Below are positions 20,362-28,532 of a DNA stretch of 64,000 bases, piece by piece; positions within the stretch are counted from its first letter, which is position 1; each line of letters opens with the position of its first letter. Under the pieces are notes generated by a model, which saw only the letters and a program-made list of their open reading frames with translations, was not told the DNA's origin and ran no database searches. Origin of the DNA: Tersicoccus sp. Bi-70 (GTDB taxonomy: Bacteria; Actinomycetota; Actinomycetes; Actinomycetales; Micrococcaceae); assembly GCF_001968825.1 (NCBI RefSeq), contig NZ_MIEU01000010.1, positions 372,001 to 436,000 on the forward strand, given 5' to 3'. Position numbers and translations under genes: made by a program.

Positions 20362-21339
20362 TCAGTCCTGCACGGCCTTCGCCATCGTCACGCACCAGGT
20401 GATGCTGCGCTGCTCGGCGTCGGTCAGCGCCCGGGACGCGCGGCGGGCATCGGCGACGGCCCAGCCGGCGTTGAGCACCACGCGGACCAGGAACCAGTCC
20501 CGGACCCGGTCGTGATCCAGGCCGGTGGCGTCGGTGACGAGGTCGAGCCGCTCCCGGATCGCGGCACGTGGGCCACGGCGGTGCTGCTGCAGCTCCTGCC
20601 ACCGGTTCCACACCAGGGGCACCGGTTCCAGGTGCGGATCGCCGACCATCGGCTTCGGATCGATCGCCCGCCAGCGCAGCGGGCTGGACCCGTCGGCCGT
20701 GTCGTCGAGCGCGAGCACGTTCTCCCAGTGCAGGTCCCCGTGCAGCAGCACCGGCCGGTCGGGCGGGTCCGCCACCAGATCCCGGCCGAGCGAGAGCGCC
20801 TGCGACCGCAGGCTGCGGGGGAGCGGGATGTCGGGGCCGAGGGCCTCGAGGTCGTCCAGCCAGGTGACCGCGACGTCCTCGAGCGTGGGGAACGGGGGGC
20901 CGGCCGGCCGGTGCAGGCGTCCGTAGAGGTCGGCCAGTACGGAACCGGCGTCCTCGACCGGGACGGCGGTCAGATCACGCAGCCGCAGTCGTTCCAGCAC
21001 CAGCGCACGCCGGCGCGGGTCCGCCCGGAGCAGTCGCACCGCCCCGTCACCGTTCCAGCGGGTCAGCGCCTGCGGCTCGTGCAGGGACTCGTCGTCGCCG
21101 TCGAAGCTGACCTTCAGGACGGCCTCCCGGCCCTCGGCGGTGAGCACCGGAAGGACGAGCGAGCACCAGCCGTGCAGCGCGTCCCCGTCGGGGCTCAGCT
21201 CCCACTCGTCCAGCAGGGTGGCCGCCAGGCGCGGCAGCCGGTCCAGCCACGAACCCCACAGCGGACCGAGCAGGCGGCGTTCGGCCAGGCCGGCCGGGAC
21301 GACGACGGCGGAGCCGTGTGCCGGGGAGTGCTGCGTCAT
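20362..21339 (-). CDS. Aminoglycoside/hydroxyurea phosphotransferase family protein
   Basis: A kinase-fold phosphotransferase of about 325 residues, of the APH(6)/hydroxyurea-phosphotransferase type. The nucleotide lobe is seen around EAVLKVSFDGDDESLHEPQA. The catalytic loop is LLHGDLHWENVL and the metal loop is IDPKPMVGDPHLE. The start at ATG 21339 has AGGAG about ten bases upstream; ATG 21348 overlaps that site more closely. Environmental actinobacteria carry many such genes, so the substrate is unknown and drug resistance cannot be inferred. It diverges from the AlkZ-like gene. Confidence 0.85.
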   Translation of the reverse strand: MTQHSPAHGSAVVVPAGLAERRLLGPLWGSWLDRLPRLAATLLDEWELSPDGDALHGWCSLVLPVLTAEGREAVLKVSFDGDDESLHEPQALTRWNGDGAVRLLRADPRRRALVLERLRLRDLTAVPVEDAGSVLADLYGRLHRPAGPPFPTLEDVAVTWLDDLEALGPDIPLPRSLRSQALSLGRDLVADPPDRPVLLHGDLHWENVLALDDTADGSSPLRWRAIDPKPMVGDPHLEPVPLVWNRWQELQQHRRGPRAAIRERLDLVTDATGLDHDRVRDWFLVRVVLNAGWAVADARRASRALTDAEQRSITWCVTMAKAVQD

Positions 21340-21412
21340 GCTCGCCATTCTCCTAGGCTGGCGCCAGTCCTCCGGCGCACGCGGCGCCGGAGCGCCGGCG
21401 GAAGGAGCAGCG

Positions 21413-22576
21413 GTGGCCGATCGGCTCGACCTGGACGAGCTCGCCGCGCTCACGCTGGCCCGTCAGTTCCCCGCCGAGCCGCTCGACCCGGTCGGCCTGC
21501 TCGAGGCCGTGGGGCCGGTGCAGAGCCAGACCGCCCGGTCGGCGTTCCTCGGCCTGGCCGCCCGCTCCCCGCTCGTCACCCACGCCACCCTGACGGTCGC
21601 CCATGAGGCGGCCGACGTCGTGCGGGGCAGCACGCTGCGCGGCACGGTCCACACTTCCACGGCCCACCAGCACCGGGTGCTGGACGCGGTCACGCGGGTG
21701 GGGCAGCGCGCGCTGTGGGCGCGGACCCTGCTGCACGAGGACGGGACGCGGCTGGCGGACGGGCGCCTGGAGGATCTCTGGGCGGCGACGGAGGCGTTCG
21801 CGGCGGACACCTGGCGCACGCCCGACGAGCTGCACGAGCATCTGACGGCGTGGCTGGTCGAGCACGATGCCGACGCGGGGCGGGTGGCGAGCCCGATGGG
21901 CCGCTACCTCTCGTTCGGGCACGGCGGGCTGGTCCGGCGCCCGCGCAGCGGTGGCTGGGACCGGCAGGGCGCCGCCGAGTACCGGGCGGCGGCGGCCGAG
22001 ACCGGGTTGGTGCTGCCGGACGCCGATGCCGCGCTCACCGCCGTGGTGGCGATGCACCTGCGGGCGCACGGCCCGGCGACGCGGGAGGACCTCGCGTGGT
22101 GGTCCGGGGTGAGTCTGCGGACGGTCGACGACGCCGTCCGTCGGCTCGGGGAGGAGCTCGGTGACGGCCTCACGGTGCGTCCGGGTCCCGGCGGCCGCGA
22201 CCACCTCGACGTCCGGGACGCGCCGGCGCCGGGATCGACGGGGTCGGCGAGGTCGACGCCCGGCGTCGTCCTGCTCCCGGAGTTCGACGCCCTGTTCTGC
22301 GCCTACGCGCCGCGCGGCCGGGACCGGTTCGTCACGGCCGAGCACCACGCGGTGCTGTGGAGCGCCGCGAACGGTCAGGTGCGCCCGCCCCTGCTCGTGG
22401 ACGGCCGGGTCACCGGGTGGTGGCGGCTGAACGGCGCGGGCGGTCGCCGGACGCTGGAGGTCGCCTCGTTCGCCGGCACCCGTCAGCCACGCCGCGGAGA
22501 CCTGGCCGAGGCCGTGTCCCGCGTGGAGGCCGCCCTGGCCGTCACCGTCACCGAGGTGACGCGGACGCGGGTCTGA
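21413..22576 (+). CDS. Winged-helix AlkZ-like DNA glycosylase family protein
   Basis: A 387-residue protein of the HTH_42 winged-helix superfamily that includes DNA interstrand crosslink glycosylases AlkZ/YcaQ. The catalytic QxQ motif is Q37-S-Q39 (VGPVQSQTARSAF). The tandem winged-helix pattern follows with RGTVHTSTAHQ, FGHGGLVRRP, LAWWSGVSLRTVDDAVRRL and a C-terminal beta domain around VLLPEFDALFCAY and VDGRVTGWWRL. The GTG start has GAAGGAG 5-7 bases upstream. It is the last host-like gene before the low-GC insert. Activity on DNA crosslinks is inferred from the family. Confidence 0.8.
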   Translation: MADRLDLDELAALTLARQFPAEPLDPVGLLEAVGPVQSQTARSAFLGLAARSPLVTHATLTVAHEAADVVRGSTLRGTVHTSTAHQHRVLDAVTRVGQRALWARTLLHEDGTRLADGRLEDLWAATEAFAADTWRTPDELHEHLTAWLVEHDADAGRVASPMGRYLSFGHGGLVRRPRSGGWDRQGAAEYRAAAAETGLVLPDADAALTAVVAMHLRAHGPATREDLAWWSGVSLRTVDDAVRRLGEELGDGLTVRPGPGGRDHLDVRDAPAPGSTGSARSTPGVVLLPEFDALFCAYAPRGRDRFVTAEHHAVLWSAANGQVRPPLLVDGRVTGWWRLNGAGGRRTLEVASFAGTRQPRRGDLAEAVSRVEAALAVTVTEVTRTRV

Positions 22577-22640
22577 GCGGGCACCGCTCGTGCTATTGAT
22601 TGAGTCACGGGATGACTTCATGGCAGGAAGGTGACCCCGC

Positions 22641-25600
22641 ATGGCGCCCGCGAACGAACTCGCGATCGGAACCATCGTGCTCAAGGCCGTCACCGGCTCA
22701 GCGGGTGCGGCCATACAGTCCCACCTTCGTCAACCTTGGGCGCGATGGTGGACGAGTTTGGTTGTCACCAAGCGCTCACGCAAACGGGGATGGCCCCTTA
22801 CCACTCGTGGAGTCTATCGGTGGATTAGCGGCACAGAATTCGCCGAAATGATCCGAACGGGCGCTCCTCGCGATGCAATCATGGCCAAGAAGCGACTGGC
22901 TTTCCTGCTTCCGAGCGAATTGCGAGACGACGGTGTCCTCGATGCGATCATGAACGACGTTGTCCACCAACTGATAATCGGAGCAAGTCCTTCACGAGCA
23001 ACCGCGATGGCAACAAGCGTCACAAACGAGAAACTTACAACGCTCAAGCAATCAATCGAAACCGGAAATGCCGAGATCGTGGCGGCCATCGGCGCTCCTA
23101 GCGAGCTGGAAAATGATCTGATGCGCGTCAACCCGCTTCGACGGCAACTTATTGAAGCGGCCGTATCCGGTTGGACACCGTTCGCTGGCTTACTTCGAGA
23201 TCTTGTCAGTAGTGATGACCGAACCGGCTTGATTCGCCAATGGTCTATCCACACACCAACTGGCCTGAATGCTACCGGATCGGCACCGTGGTTGGCTCTA
23301 GCGCTATTGAGCCTCGACTATTCAGAAACCGATTCTTTTCATTACTATTTCAAACAGGCGTTAGATCGGGGCGCTGCGCCCAGGGACTATTGGTTGGCGC
23401 GGGCGTCACTGGCAATGACCGGATCTGCTCGTCTAGAGTACCTAAGGATGGGCGGCAATAATCACCCGCTGGGCCTCGCCCTCGAAGCGGCACTAGGTGG
23501 CGACTACACTGCGGCCGAACTCCATTTCGAATCTTGGAGGCCCGTAGCTAACGACGACGTCGCATTGGGAGTTGCTGTACTTGCGTATATTAAGGTAGGG
23601 GGCGGCGATTTGAATGCGGCCATCGGTATTCTTCAAGCATACCGAGGCAGTTCCGCTGACATCCCACTGTACGCCTCAAAGCTGCTACTTTCCCGCGCGC
23701 AGTATGGCTCTAGCGCGCTTCCAGTAGTTGACGCACTTCAGGCCATGACCATCGCGTTAAAGGCGCGTGATATGTACCGGGTTTGGAACGGTCGCAGCGC
23801 GGAGGCGGCCGTGGTGGCCATGCAGGCAGCTCTTTTCGCGAGTAATCACGATCGCGCGTGGAGTATTGTTAGGGGAGCACCGGTAGGTGAAGCGACCCCG
23901 AATGAAGTAGCGGATAGAGGCCTTCGGGTTGAGGCGCTGATAGAGGCTGCGAGGCGCGGTGACCTACCGGCCGCCCAAGAGATCATCGACGGACATCCTG
24001 ACGGATTTGAGCTAGCGATACTACAGTCGGTGCGTGCGGCAGTAGACGGCCATAAGAAGAACCAGCAGAAAAATCTGAACGAAGCTTTCAAGCTGGCGCC
24101 TAGTGAAGCTCAAAGGATAAGTGTCGGGTATCTTCTGGTGCTGTCGGGCGCGGAGTTACCGACGTTTCCGACCGTCTCGCCAGAGTTTGCAATTGCCGTC
24201 CGTGACCTTCAAATGCTTAGCGAAGCAAATGTAGATACTGCGGGTGACCTCACACTCCTTCGGGCCAAGGCGAGCGAATCAAGATCGCTTACTTTCATGC
24301 TGGCTGAGCGATTGGAGACCCTTGGAGAGTTGCACCAGGCCGCCGACGCGCTCATCGCGGGTGCGAATCGTTGGAGCGATCCACTGCTGATGAGTATCGC
24401 GGCACGACTCTTGCTACGAGCGGATGATTCCGCCGCCGCTGTGCGCGCGGCCGAGGGAGCCTTGAATCTGAGTGGGTCTGGATGGACCGGTGAGTTCGAC
24501 ACGCGTGCAGTCTTATTGGATGCGTATGAAGCGGAGGAAAGATTTGACGAATCTTCACGTCAGGCGCGGACTCTAGTCTCTCTAGCGCCCGAGAATCGAG
24601 ATGCTCGATGGGCTCTAATTATCAGTGAGATGCGAGCCGGCGACGAATCTGGAGCGTGGTCAACGTTAACGCATACGGGCTTACCTATCGACCCTAGGAC
24701 GGCGAGCGATGCTGGCGCTTGGATTGTACTAATGACGAAGTTCGATCGCTCTCCTAATTTGATCAAGCGCGCGCTTGGAGTCCTTAAGCGTTGGCCGAAC
24801 GACGAGCATCTTGCCGCGGCGTTCTTCACTTCACTACTGATTGGCGGCGACGGAGCTTCGTCAGAACCGACTGAAGATGAACTCGATGAATTGTACAAAT
24901 CGCTTGAAGAATTTAATCAACAATTTCCAAACAGTAGATTGCTACGGTCAATTTCTGCGGACATCGAGTCACCATTAGATGCACTTGCGGATGAAATTCG
25001 GTCCTCGACCGCCCGAGCTCAGCGTATTCGCAAAGCGATTTCGAAGGGAAGAGTTCCGGTTGGTGCCGCGGCGGGTCCAGTTGGCAAGCCGTATGCACAA
25101 TTGTTAGTTCAAAGGGCAGGCGGGTTGGTCCGGGCGCACCCGAGTCACATTGATCCTACGTGGACGATACCCGACTACGCAGGTCAGGAGGTCGTGCTCG
25201 ATCCTTCAGCGGCCGCTACGCTAGCTCTGCTAGGCGTTGACTTGGTTGTTTCACTCCGCGGACAGTTCTCGTCAGTAACCACCACGGACGCGGCGTATAG
25301 GGATGCGAAGAATGGCCAGAGTGCCTCTAGTGTCGCATCAGGGCTCAGCGTTTCTTGGGATGTTGTACAAAATCGTCCAGTTGTCGAGGCGCTTCCGCAG
25401 TCTCAGTTCGATTCCGTGAAAGCTCACGCTACCAAATTGGTTGAGAGTTTAGAGAGCTGTAGGCGATTAACCTGGACGGGCCCCAAGTCACTTCCCGAGG
25501 ACTTGGGCAGTGACCCTTGGCTATCTACGCTTGACGTCGCGCTTTCATCGAACTTTTTGTTCTGGTGTGACGACATCGCCTATCGTTCGCTTGCAGAGTC

Positions 25601-26237
25601 TCTCGGATGCGTGGTTATCGGAACGATTGACTTATTGCGCGACCTGGAGCGACGTTCGATTGTCTCTCAAGAAATCCGAGAGGCTGCGGAAGCGATCCTC
25701 ATCAAACACTATTACGTTGATTTAGGATCTGACGCTAGGTCGATCATCCTGGCTTGTAGCGAAGACGGCTTCGCCCCACGAGGAGGTGCGGCGTCACTCG
25801 CGCAAGTATCCACATGGCAGAACCCATACGAAGCGCTATCGTTGTTGTTCGAGATCCTCGACCAACTGCCGAGCGATCGACCCGATTGGTTGCGGGATTG
25901 GATCGGCGCCGCAGCGACTGGACTGGTTAGTGCTTCCGGAAGTGCGAAGGCGGCGTCAGAAAATCTCCGAATTCTGATCTTTCAATTGGCGCCCCGAAGT
26001 TGGTTCACCAGCGATACTGCGCCGTGGGTGATCTTTGGAATCCGTCAGGCGCTGTCTGATCGGCCTGATCTAGATGACCCTGTCGGTCCAGCAATTGCGT
26101 CGATGCTTGACGCCCTTGCCGAGGTTCATGGCATCCAACTTGCCTCGCAGCTCTTGGTCGATCTGTTTGCTCAATCGGACCCGCAAGTCAAGGAGCTGGT
26201 ACGCAATTCCATCCTTCTGAGCCAGAGGCGGGCTTAG
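22641..26237 (+). CDS. Large low-GC protein: helical N-terminus, TPR-like repeats, PIN-like nuclease domain
   Basis: A 1198-residue accessory protein not assigned to a named family. Residues 1-150 are helical and hydrophobic/basic, reminiscent of effector or adaptor regions in bacterial STAND-type defence proteins. The middle (about 210-830) is alpha-helical with TPR-like segments (RAAEGALNLSG, LLDAYEAEERFDESSRQARTLV). The C-terminal region (about 850-1045) reads like a PIN nuclease: VVLDPSA with D854, TLDVALSSNFLFWCDD with D965, D977 and D978, then the characteristic GTIDLLRDL. No Walker A loop is present. Base composition is clearly lower in GC than its neighbours, with AT-rich codons throughout, indicating recent transfer. 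It stands alone, with a GGAAGG ribosome site. A TPR-sensor/RNase defence role is inference. Confidence 0.75.
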   Translation: MAPANELAIGTIVLKAVTGSAGAAIQSHLRQPWARWWTSLVVTKRSRKRGWPLTTRGVYRWISGTEFAEMIRTGAPRDAIMAKKRLAFLLPSELRDDGVLDAIMNDVVHQLIIGASPSRATAMATSVTNEKLTTLKQSIETGNAEIVAAIGAPSELENDLMRVNPLRRQLIEAAVSGWTPFAGLLRDLVSSDDRTGLIRQWSIHTPTGLNATGSAPWLALALLSLDYSETDSFHYYFKQALDRGAAPRDYWLARASLAMTGSARLEYLRMGGNNHPLGLALEAALGGDYTAAELHFESWRPVANDDVALGVAVLAYIKVGGGDLNAAIGILQAYRGSSADIPLYASKLLLSRAQYGSSALPVVDALQAMTIALKARDMYRVWNGRSAEAAVVAMQAALFASNHDRAWSIVRGAPVGEATPNEVADRGLRVEALIEAARRGDLPAAQEIIDGHPDGFELAILQSVRAAVDGHKKNQQKNLNEAFKLAPSEAQRISVGYLLVLSGAELPTFPTVSPEFAIAVRDLQMLSEANVDTAGDLTLLRAKASESRSLTFMLAERLETLGELHQAADALIAGANRWSDPLLMSIAARLLLRADDSAAAVRAAEGALNLSGSGWTGEFDTRAVLLDAYEAEERFDESSRQARTLVSLAPENRDARWALIISEMRAGDESGAWSTLTHTGLPIDPRTASDAGAWIVLMTKFDRSPNLIKRALGVLKRWPNDEHLAAAFFTSLLIGGDGASSEPTEDELDELYKSLEEFNQQFPNSRLLRSISADIESPLDALADEIRSSTARAQRIRKAISKGRVPVGAAAGPVGKPYAQLLVQRAGGLVRAHPSHIDPTWTIPDYAGQEVVLDPSAAATLALLGVDLVVSLRGQFSSVTTTDAAYRDAKNGQSASSVASGLSVSWDVVQNRPVVEALPQSQFDSVKAHATKLVESLESCRRLTWTGPKSLPEDLGSDPWLSTLDVALSSNFLFWCDDIAYRSLAESLGCVVIGTIDLLRDLERRSIVSQEIREAAEAILIKHYYVDLGSDARSIILACSEDGFAPRGGAASLAQVSTWQNPYEALSLLFEILDQLPSDRPDWLRDWIGAAATGLVSASGSAKAASENLRILIFQLAPRSWFTSDTAPWVIFGIRQALSDRPDLDDPVGPAIASMLDALAEVHGIQLASQLLVDLFAQSDPQVKELVRNSILLSQRRA

Positions 26238-26269
26238 GTTTGACCTGATCGTCGCGGCCGTTCCGCCGG

Positions 26270-26767
26270 TCAGGCGGCCGGGCCGGCGCTGCGGGCCTCG
26301 CGGACCGCGGAGAGCGCGTCGCGCAGCTGCTCGATCCACTCGGCCTCGTGCTGGCCGACCAGGCGCACCGCCCAGGCGAGCGCGTCCGAGCGGGAACGCG
26401 CCACCCCGGCCTCGACGAGCGTGTCGAGCACCCGGCGCTCGGGCTGCCGCAGGCGCGTCATGACGGGGATCGAGAGGTTGGTGAACACCGTCCTCGTCTC
26501 GCCGCAGACGGCGCCCCAGGCGACCTTGCGCCCGAACCGCCGCTCGGCGTCGTCGGCGATCCGCATCCGCTGCGTGCGGGTGTCCTCCCGGAACCGTTCG
26601 ATGCGCCCGGCCTCCGCCGACCGCTTCACCGGCTCGTCCCCGGATGCGGGCGGCGCGGACAGCGGGACGACGACCACGATCTCCTCGCGGTCCGCCGTGA
26701 CCTCCGGCTCCCCCTCGTGCCACTCCTCGGGCAGGCGCCCGAGGACCCATCCCTGAATCTCGTCCAT
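26270..26767 (-). CDS. Conserved actinobacterial protein, putative autoregulatory DNA-binding protein
   Basis: A 165-residue protein of a family I recognise across actinobacteria but whose function is unknown. Conserved blocks are GWVLGRLPEEW, REEIVVVVPL, RFGRKVAWGAVCG and PVMTRLRQPERRVLDTLVEAGVARSRSDALAWAVRLVGQH. The last block resembles a ribbon-helix-helix-like segment followed by a helix. The gene is preceded at short range by three tandem 8-bp repeats that look like a site for a ribbon-helix-helix protein, so autoregulation is plausible. It is convergent with the low-GC gene and has host-like GC. Confidence 0.75.
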   Translation of the reverse strand: MDEIQGWVLGRLPEEWHEGEPEVTADREEIVVVVPLSAPPASGDEPVKRSAEAGRIERFREDTRTQRMRIADDAERRFGRKVAWGAVCGETRTVFTNLSIPVMTRLRQPERRVLDTLVEAGVARSRSDALAWAVRLVGQHEAEWIEQLRDALSAVREARSAGPAA

Positions 26768-26772
26768 GCGAC

Positions 26773-26796
26773 GATTACACGCTTACATGATTACAG
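26773..26796 (-). promoter_or_regulatory. Three tandem 8-bp operator-like repeats
   Basis: On the plus strand, GATTACAC (26773-26780), GCTTACAT (26781-26788) and GATTACAG (26789-26796) repeat with exact 8-bp spacing. They start 6 bases upstream of the ATG at 26767 and form the only AT-rich stretch in this area, so they overlap the likely promoter. Tandem heptad or octad sites are typical of ribbon-helix-helix repressors. Confidence 0.55.
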
Positions 26797-26825
26797 AGTC
26801 AAGAGTGCCGGCGCTGGACGCACCA

Positions 26826-26856
26826 GGGGCCCGGTCGCATCGCGCGACCGGGCCCC
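26826..26856. terminator. 13-bp perfect hairpin downstream of the glutamate transporter operon
   Basis: GGGGCCCGGTCGC (26826-26838) pairs perfectly with GCGACCGGGCCCC (26844-26856) around a 5-base loop. It lies between the start of the 165-residue gene and the end of gluD, separated from gluD by the tandem array. It probably terminates the minus-strand operon. No T-run is present. Confidence 0.7.
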
Positions 26857-26920
26857 GGTGTCGGACCACGACGGTGTCAGACCACGCCGGTGTCAGACCA
26901 CGACGGTGTCAGACCACGCC
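26857..26920. repeat. Tandem array of four 16-bp units
   Basis: Four abutting copies of GGTGTCAGACCACGMC (M alternates A,C,A,C) occupy exactly 64 bases between the hairpin and the gluD stop codon. Only the first unit has an extra change (G for A). There are no spacers, so it is not a CRISPR. It is a candidate variable-number repeat. Confidence 0.92.
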
Positions 26921-26921
26921 G

Positions 26922-27788
26922 TCATACCGCGGCGCCGTCACCCGCAGGGGTGCGGACCGGGGCACGCGCGCCGGACGTCCGCCCGGAGCTGTTCAGCCGC
27001 GACTCGAGCAGCTTGGCCACCCCGGAGAGGATCAGGCACATGCCGATGTACAGCACGGCGGCGACGATGGCGGCGGGGATGATCGGCGAGCCGAGCTGGC
27101 CCTGGCTGCCCAGGTACTTCGCGTAGTACAGGATCTCGTTGTAGGTCACGATGAAGCCGAGCGCGGTGTCCTTCATGACCACCACGAGCTGCGAGACGAT
27201 CACCGGCAGCATCAGCCGCACCGCCTGCGGCAGCAGGATGATCGAGGTGACCTGGCTCTTGCGCAGCCCGATCGCGTACCCGGCCTCCACCTGGCCGCGG
27301 GGGATGGCCTGCATGCCGGCCCGGAACACCTCGGCGAGGACGGACCCGTTGTAGACGGTCAGGCCGGCCACCACCGCGAGGTACGGGGTGACACCCTGGA
27401 CGCCGATGCTGGGCAGGCCGTAGTACACGACGCCCATCAGCAGCAGCACGGGCACGGCGCGGAACAGCTCGGTGATCCAGCCGACCGGACGGCTGATCCA
27501 CCGGCGGTCCGAGAGCCGGCCGACGGCGAGGACGAGCCCGAGGACGATGCTCAGCACCGACGCCGCGGCGAAGGCCTGCAGCGTGTTCAGCGTCGCCGAG
27601 AGGAACGCGGACTGCACCTGCGGGTAGGCGAAGGTCCGCCACAGCCGCTCGGAGAACTGCCCGGAGTCGGCGAACCGGTAGACGATGAAGCCGATGACGG
27701 CGAGGGCGACCAGCAGGCCGACGACGCCGAGGATGATGTTGCGGCGGCGGGCGCGCGGCCCGGGCACGTCGTAGAGGACGGAGGTCAT
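26922..27788 (-). CDS. gluD: Glutamate/amino-acid ABC transporter permease GluD
   Basis: Inner-membrane permease (288 residues) of a polar amino-acid importer of the His/Glu/Gln family. A cytoplasmic basic start (GPRARRR) precedes the first helix; five or so helices follow, with the coupling loop QVEAGYAIGLRKSQVTSIILLPQA. A soluble Ser/Arg/Ala tail ends the protein next to the 16-bp tandem array. Its ATG overlaps the gluC stop by 4 bases. The order gluA-gluB-gluC-gluD matches the Corynebacterium glutamate uptake operon. Confidence 0.9.
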   Translation of the reverse strand: MTSVLYDVPGPRARRRNIILGVVGLLVALAVIGFIVYRFADSGQFSERLWRTFAYPQVQSAFLSATLNTLQAFAAASVLSIVLGLVLAVGRLSDRRWISRPVGWITELFRAVPVLLLMGVVYYGLPSIGVQGVTPYLAVVAGLTVYNGSVLAEVFRAGMQAIPRGQVEAGYAIGLRKSQVTSIILLPQAVRLMLPVIVSQLVVVMKDTALGFIVTYNEILYYAKYLGSQGQLGSPIIPAAIVAAVLYIGMCLILSGVAKLLESRLNSSGRTSGARAPVRTPAGDGAAV

Positions 27789-28435
27789 CGGGCCAGGCTC
27801 CACTTCTTCTCGAACCAGCGCTGGATCGCGGCGAGGATGAGCACGAGGACGACGAAGCCGGCGATGATCCACAGCATGGAGGCCATGGCGGGCTCGCCGC
27901 GCTCCGAGAGGCTGGCGCGGATGGCGCCGGCCTCGGCGACGGAGAAGCCGGCGGCCACCGTCGTGTTCTTCAGCAGGGCGATGAACACGTTCATCATGGG
28001 CGGCACGACGGCGCGCACGGCCTGCGGCATGATCACCTGCGTCATCGTCATCCCGAACGGCATGCCGATGGCGCGGGCCGCCTCGGCCTGGCCGACCGGG
28101 ACGGTGTTGATGCCCGCGCGGATGGCCTCCGCCATGTAGGTCGCGGTGTAGAGCGAGAGGCCGATGACGGCGAGCACGAGGTAGCTCTGCGCTCCGGGGA
28201 GGCCGAGCCGCGGGTAACCGAAGGCGAAGAAGAACAGCACCAGCGTGAGCGGGGTGTTCCGCACGGTGTTGACGTAGAGGGTGCCGAGGGCGCGCAGCGG
28301 GGTGACGGGGGAGACCCGGAACCCGGCGATGACCAGCCCGAGCAGCAGCGAGAAGATCGCCGCGAAGAAGAAGAGGATCAGGGTGTTCTTGAATCCCTCG
28401 ACGAAGAGGTCGAGGTTGTCCAGCAGGGTGTTCAC
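27785..28435 (-). CDS. gluC: Glutamate/amino-acid ABC transporter permease GluC
   Basis: Shorter partner permease, 216 residues. It shows the family pattern NTVRNTPLTLVLFFFAFG, the coupling loop AEAARAIGMPFGMTMTQVIMPQAVR and LLKNTTVAAGFSVAEAG. It ends WFEKKWSLAR and overlaps gluD by 4 bases, indicating translational coupling. The binding-protein gene lies 97 bp upstream on the same strand. Substrate specificity (glutamate versus related acids) is inferred from operon order and the binding protein. Confidence 0.92.
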   Translation of the reverse strand: MNTLLDNLDLFVEGFKNTLILFFFAAIFSLLLGLVIAGFRVSPVTPLRALGTLYVNTVRNTPLTLVLFFFAFGYPRLGLPGAQSYLVLAVIGLSLYTATYMAEAIRAGINTVPVGQAEAARAIGMPFGMTMTQVIMPQAVRAVVPPMMNVFIALLKNTTVAAGFSVAEAGAIRASLSERGEPAMASMLWIIAGFVVLVLILAAIQRWFEKKWSLAR

Positions 28436-28532
28436 GAGGCGGTCGCCCTTTCAGCGGAACGACGGGAACGGCGTCGATCAACCGTCGGCCGAGCGCTCAC
28501 CGGGAGCGAGACTCGGCGGGAGCGGCGTCGGC

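Noticed and set aside
20362-21339. Antibiotic resistance determinant
   Set aside because: The kinase motifs fit a phosphotransferase, but the family is common and substrate specificity cannot be read from sequence.
22603-22617. Inverted repeat AGTCA-N5-TGACT upstream of the low-GC gene as an operator
   Set aside because: The arms are only 5 bp and do not extend, so chance occurrence is likely.
22641-26237. NLR/STAND NTPase or prophage
   Set aside because: No Walker A or B motif was found in the protein, and no integrase, capsid or other phage gene flanks it.
26857-26920. CRISPR array
   Set aside because: Units are 16 bp and directly abutting, with no spacers and no cas genes.
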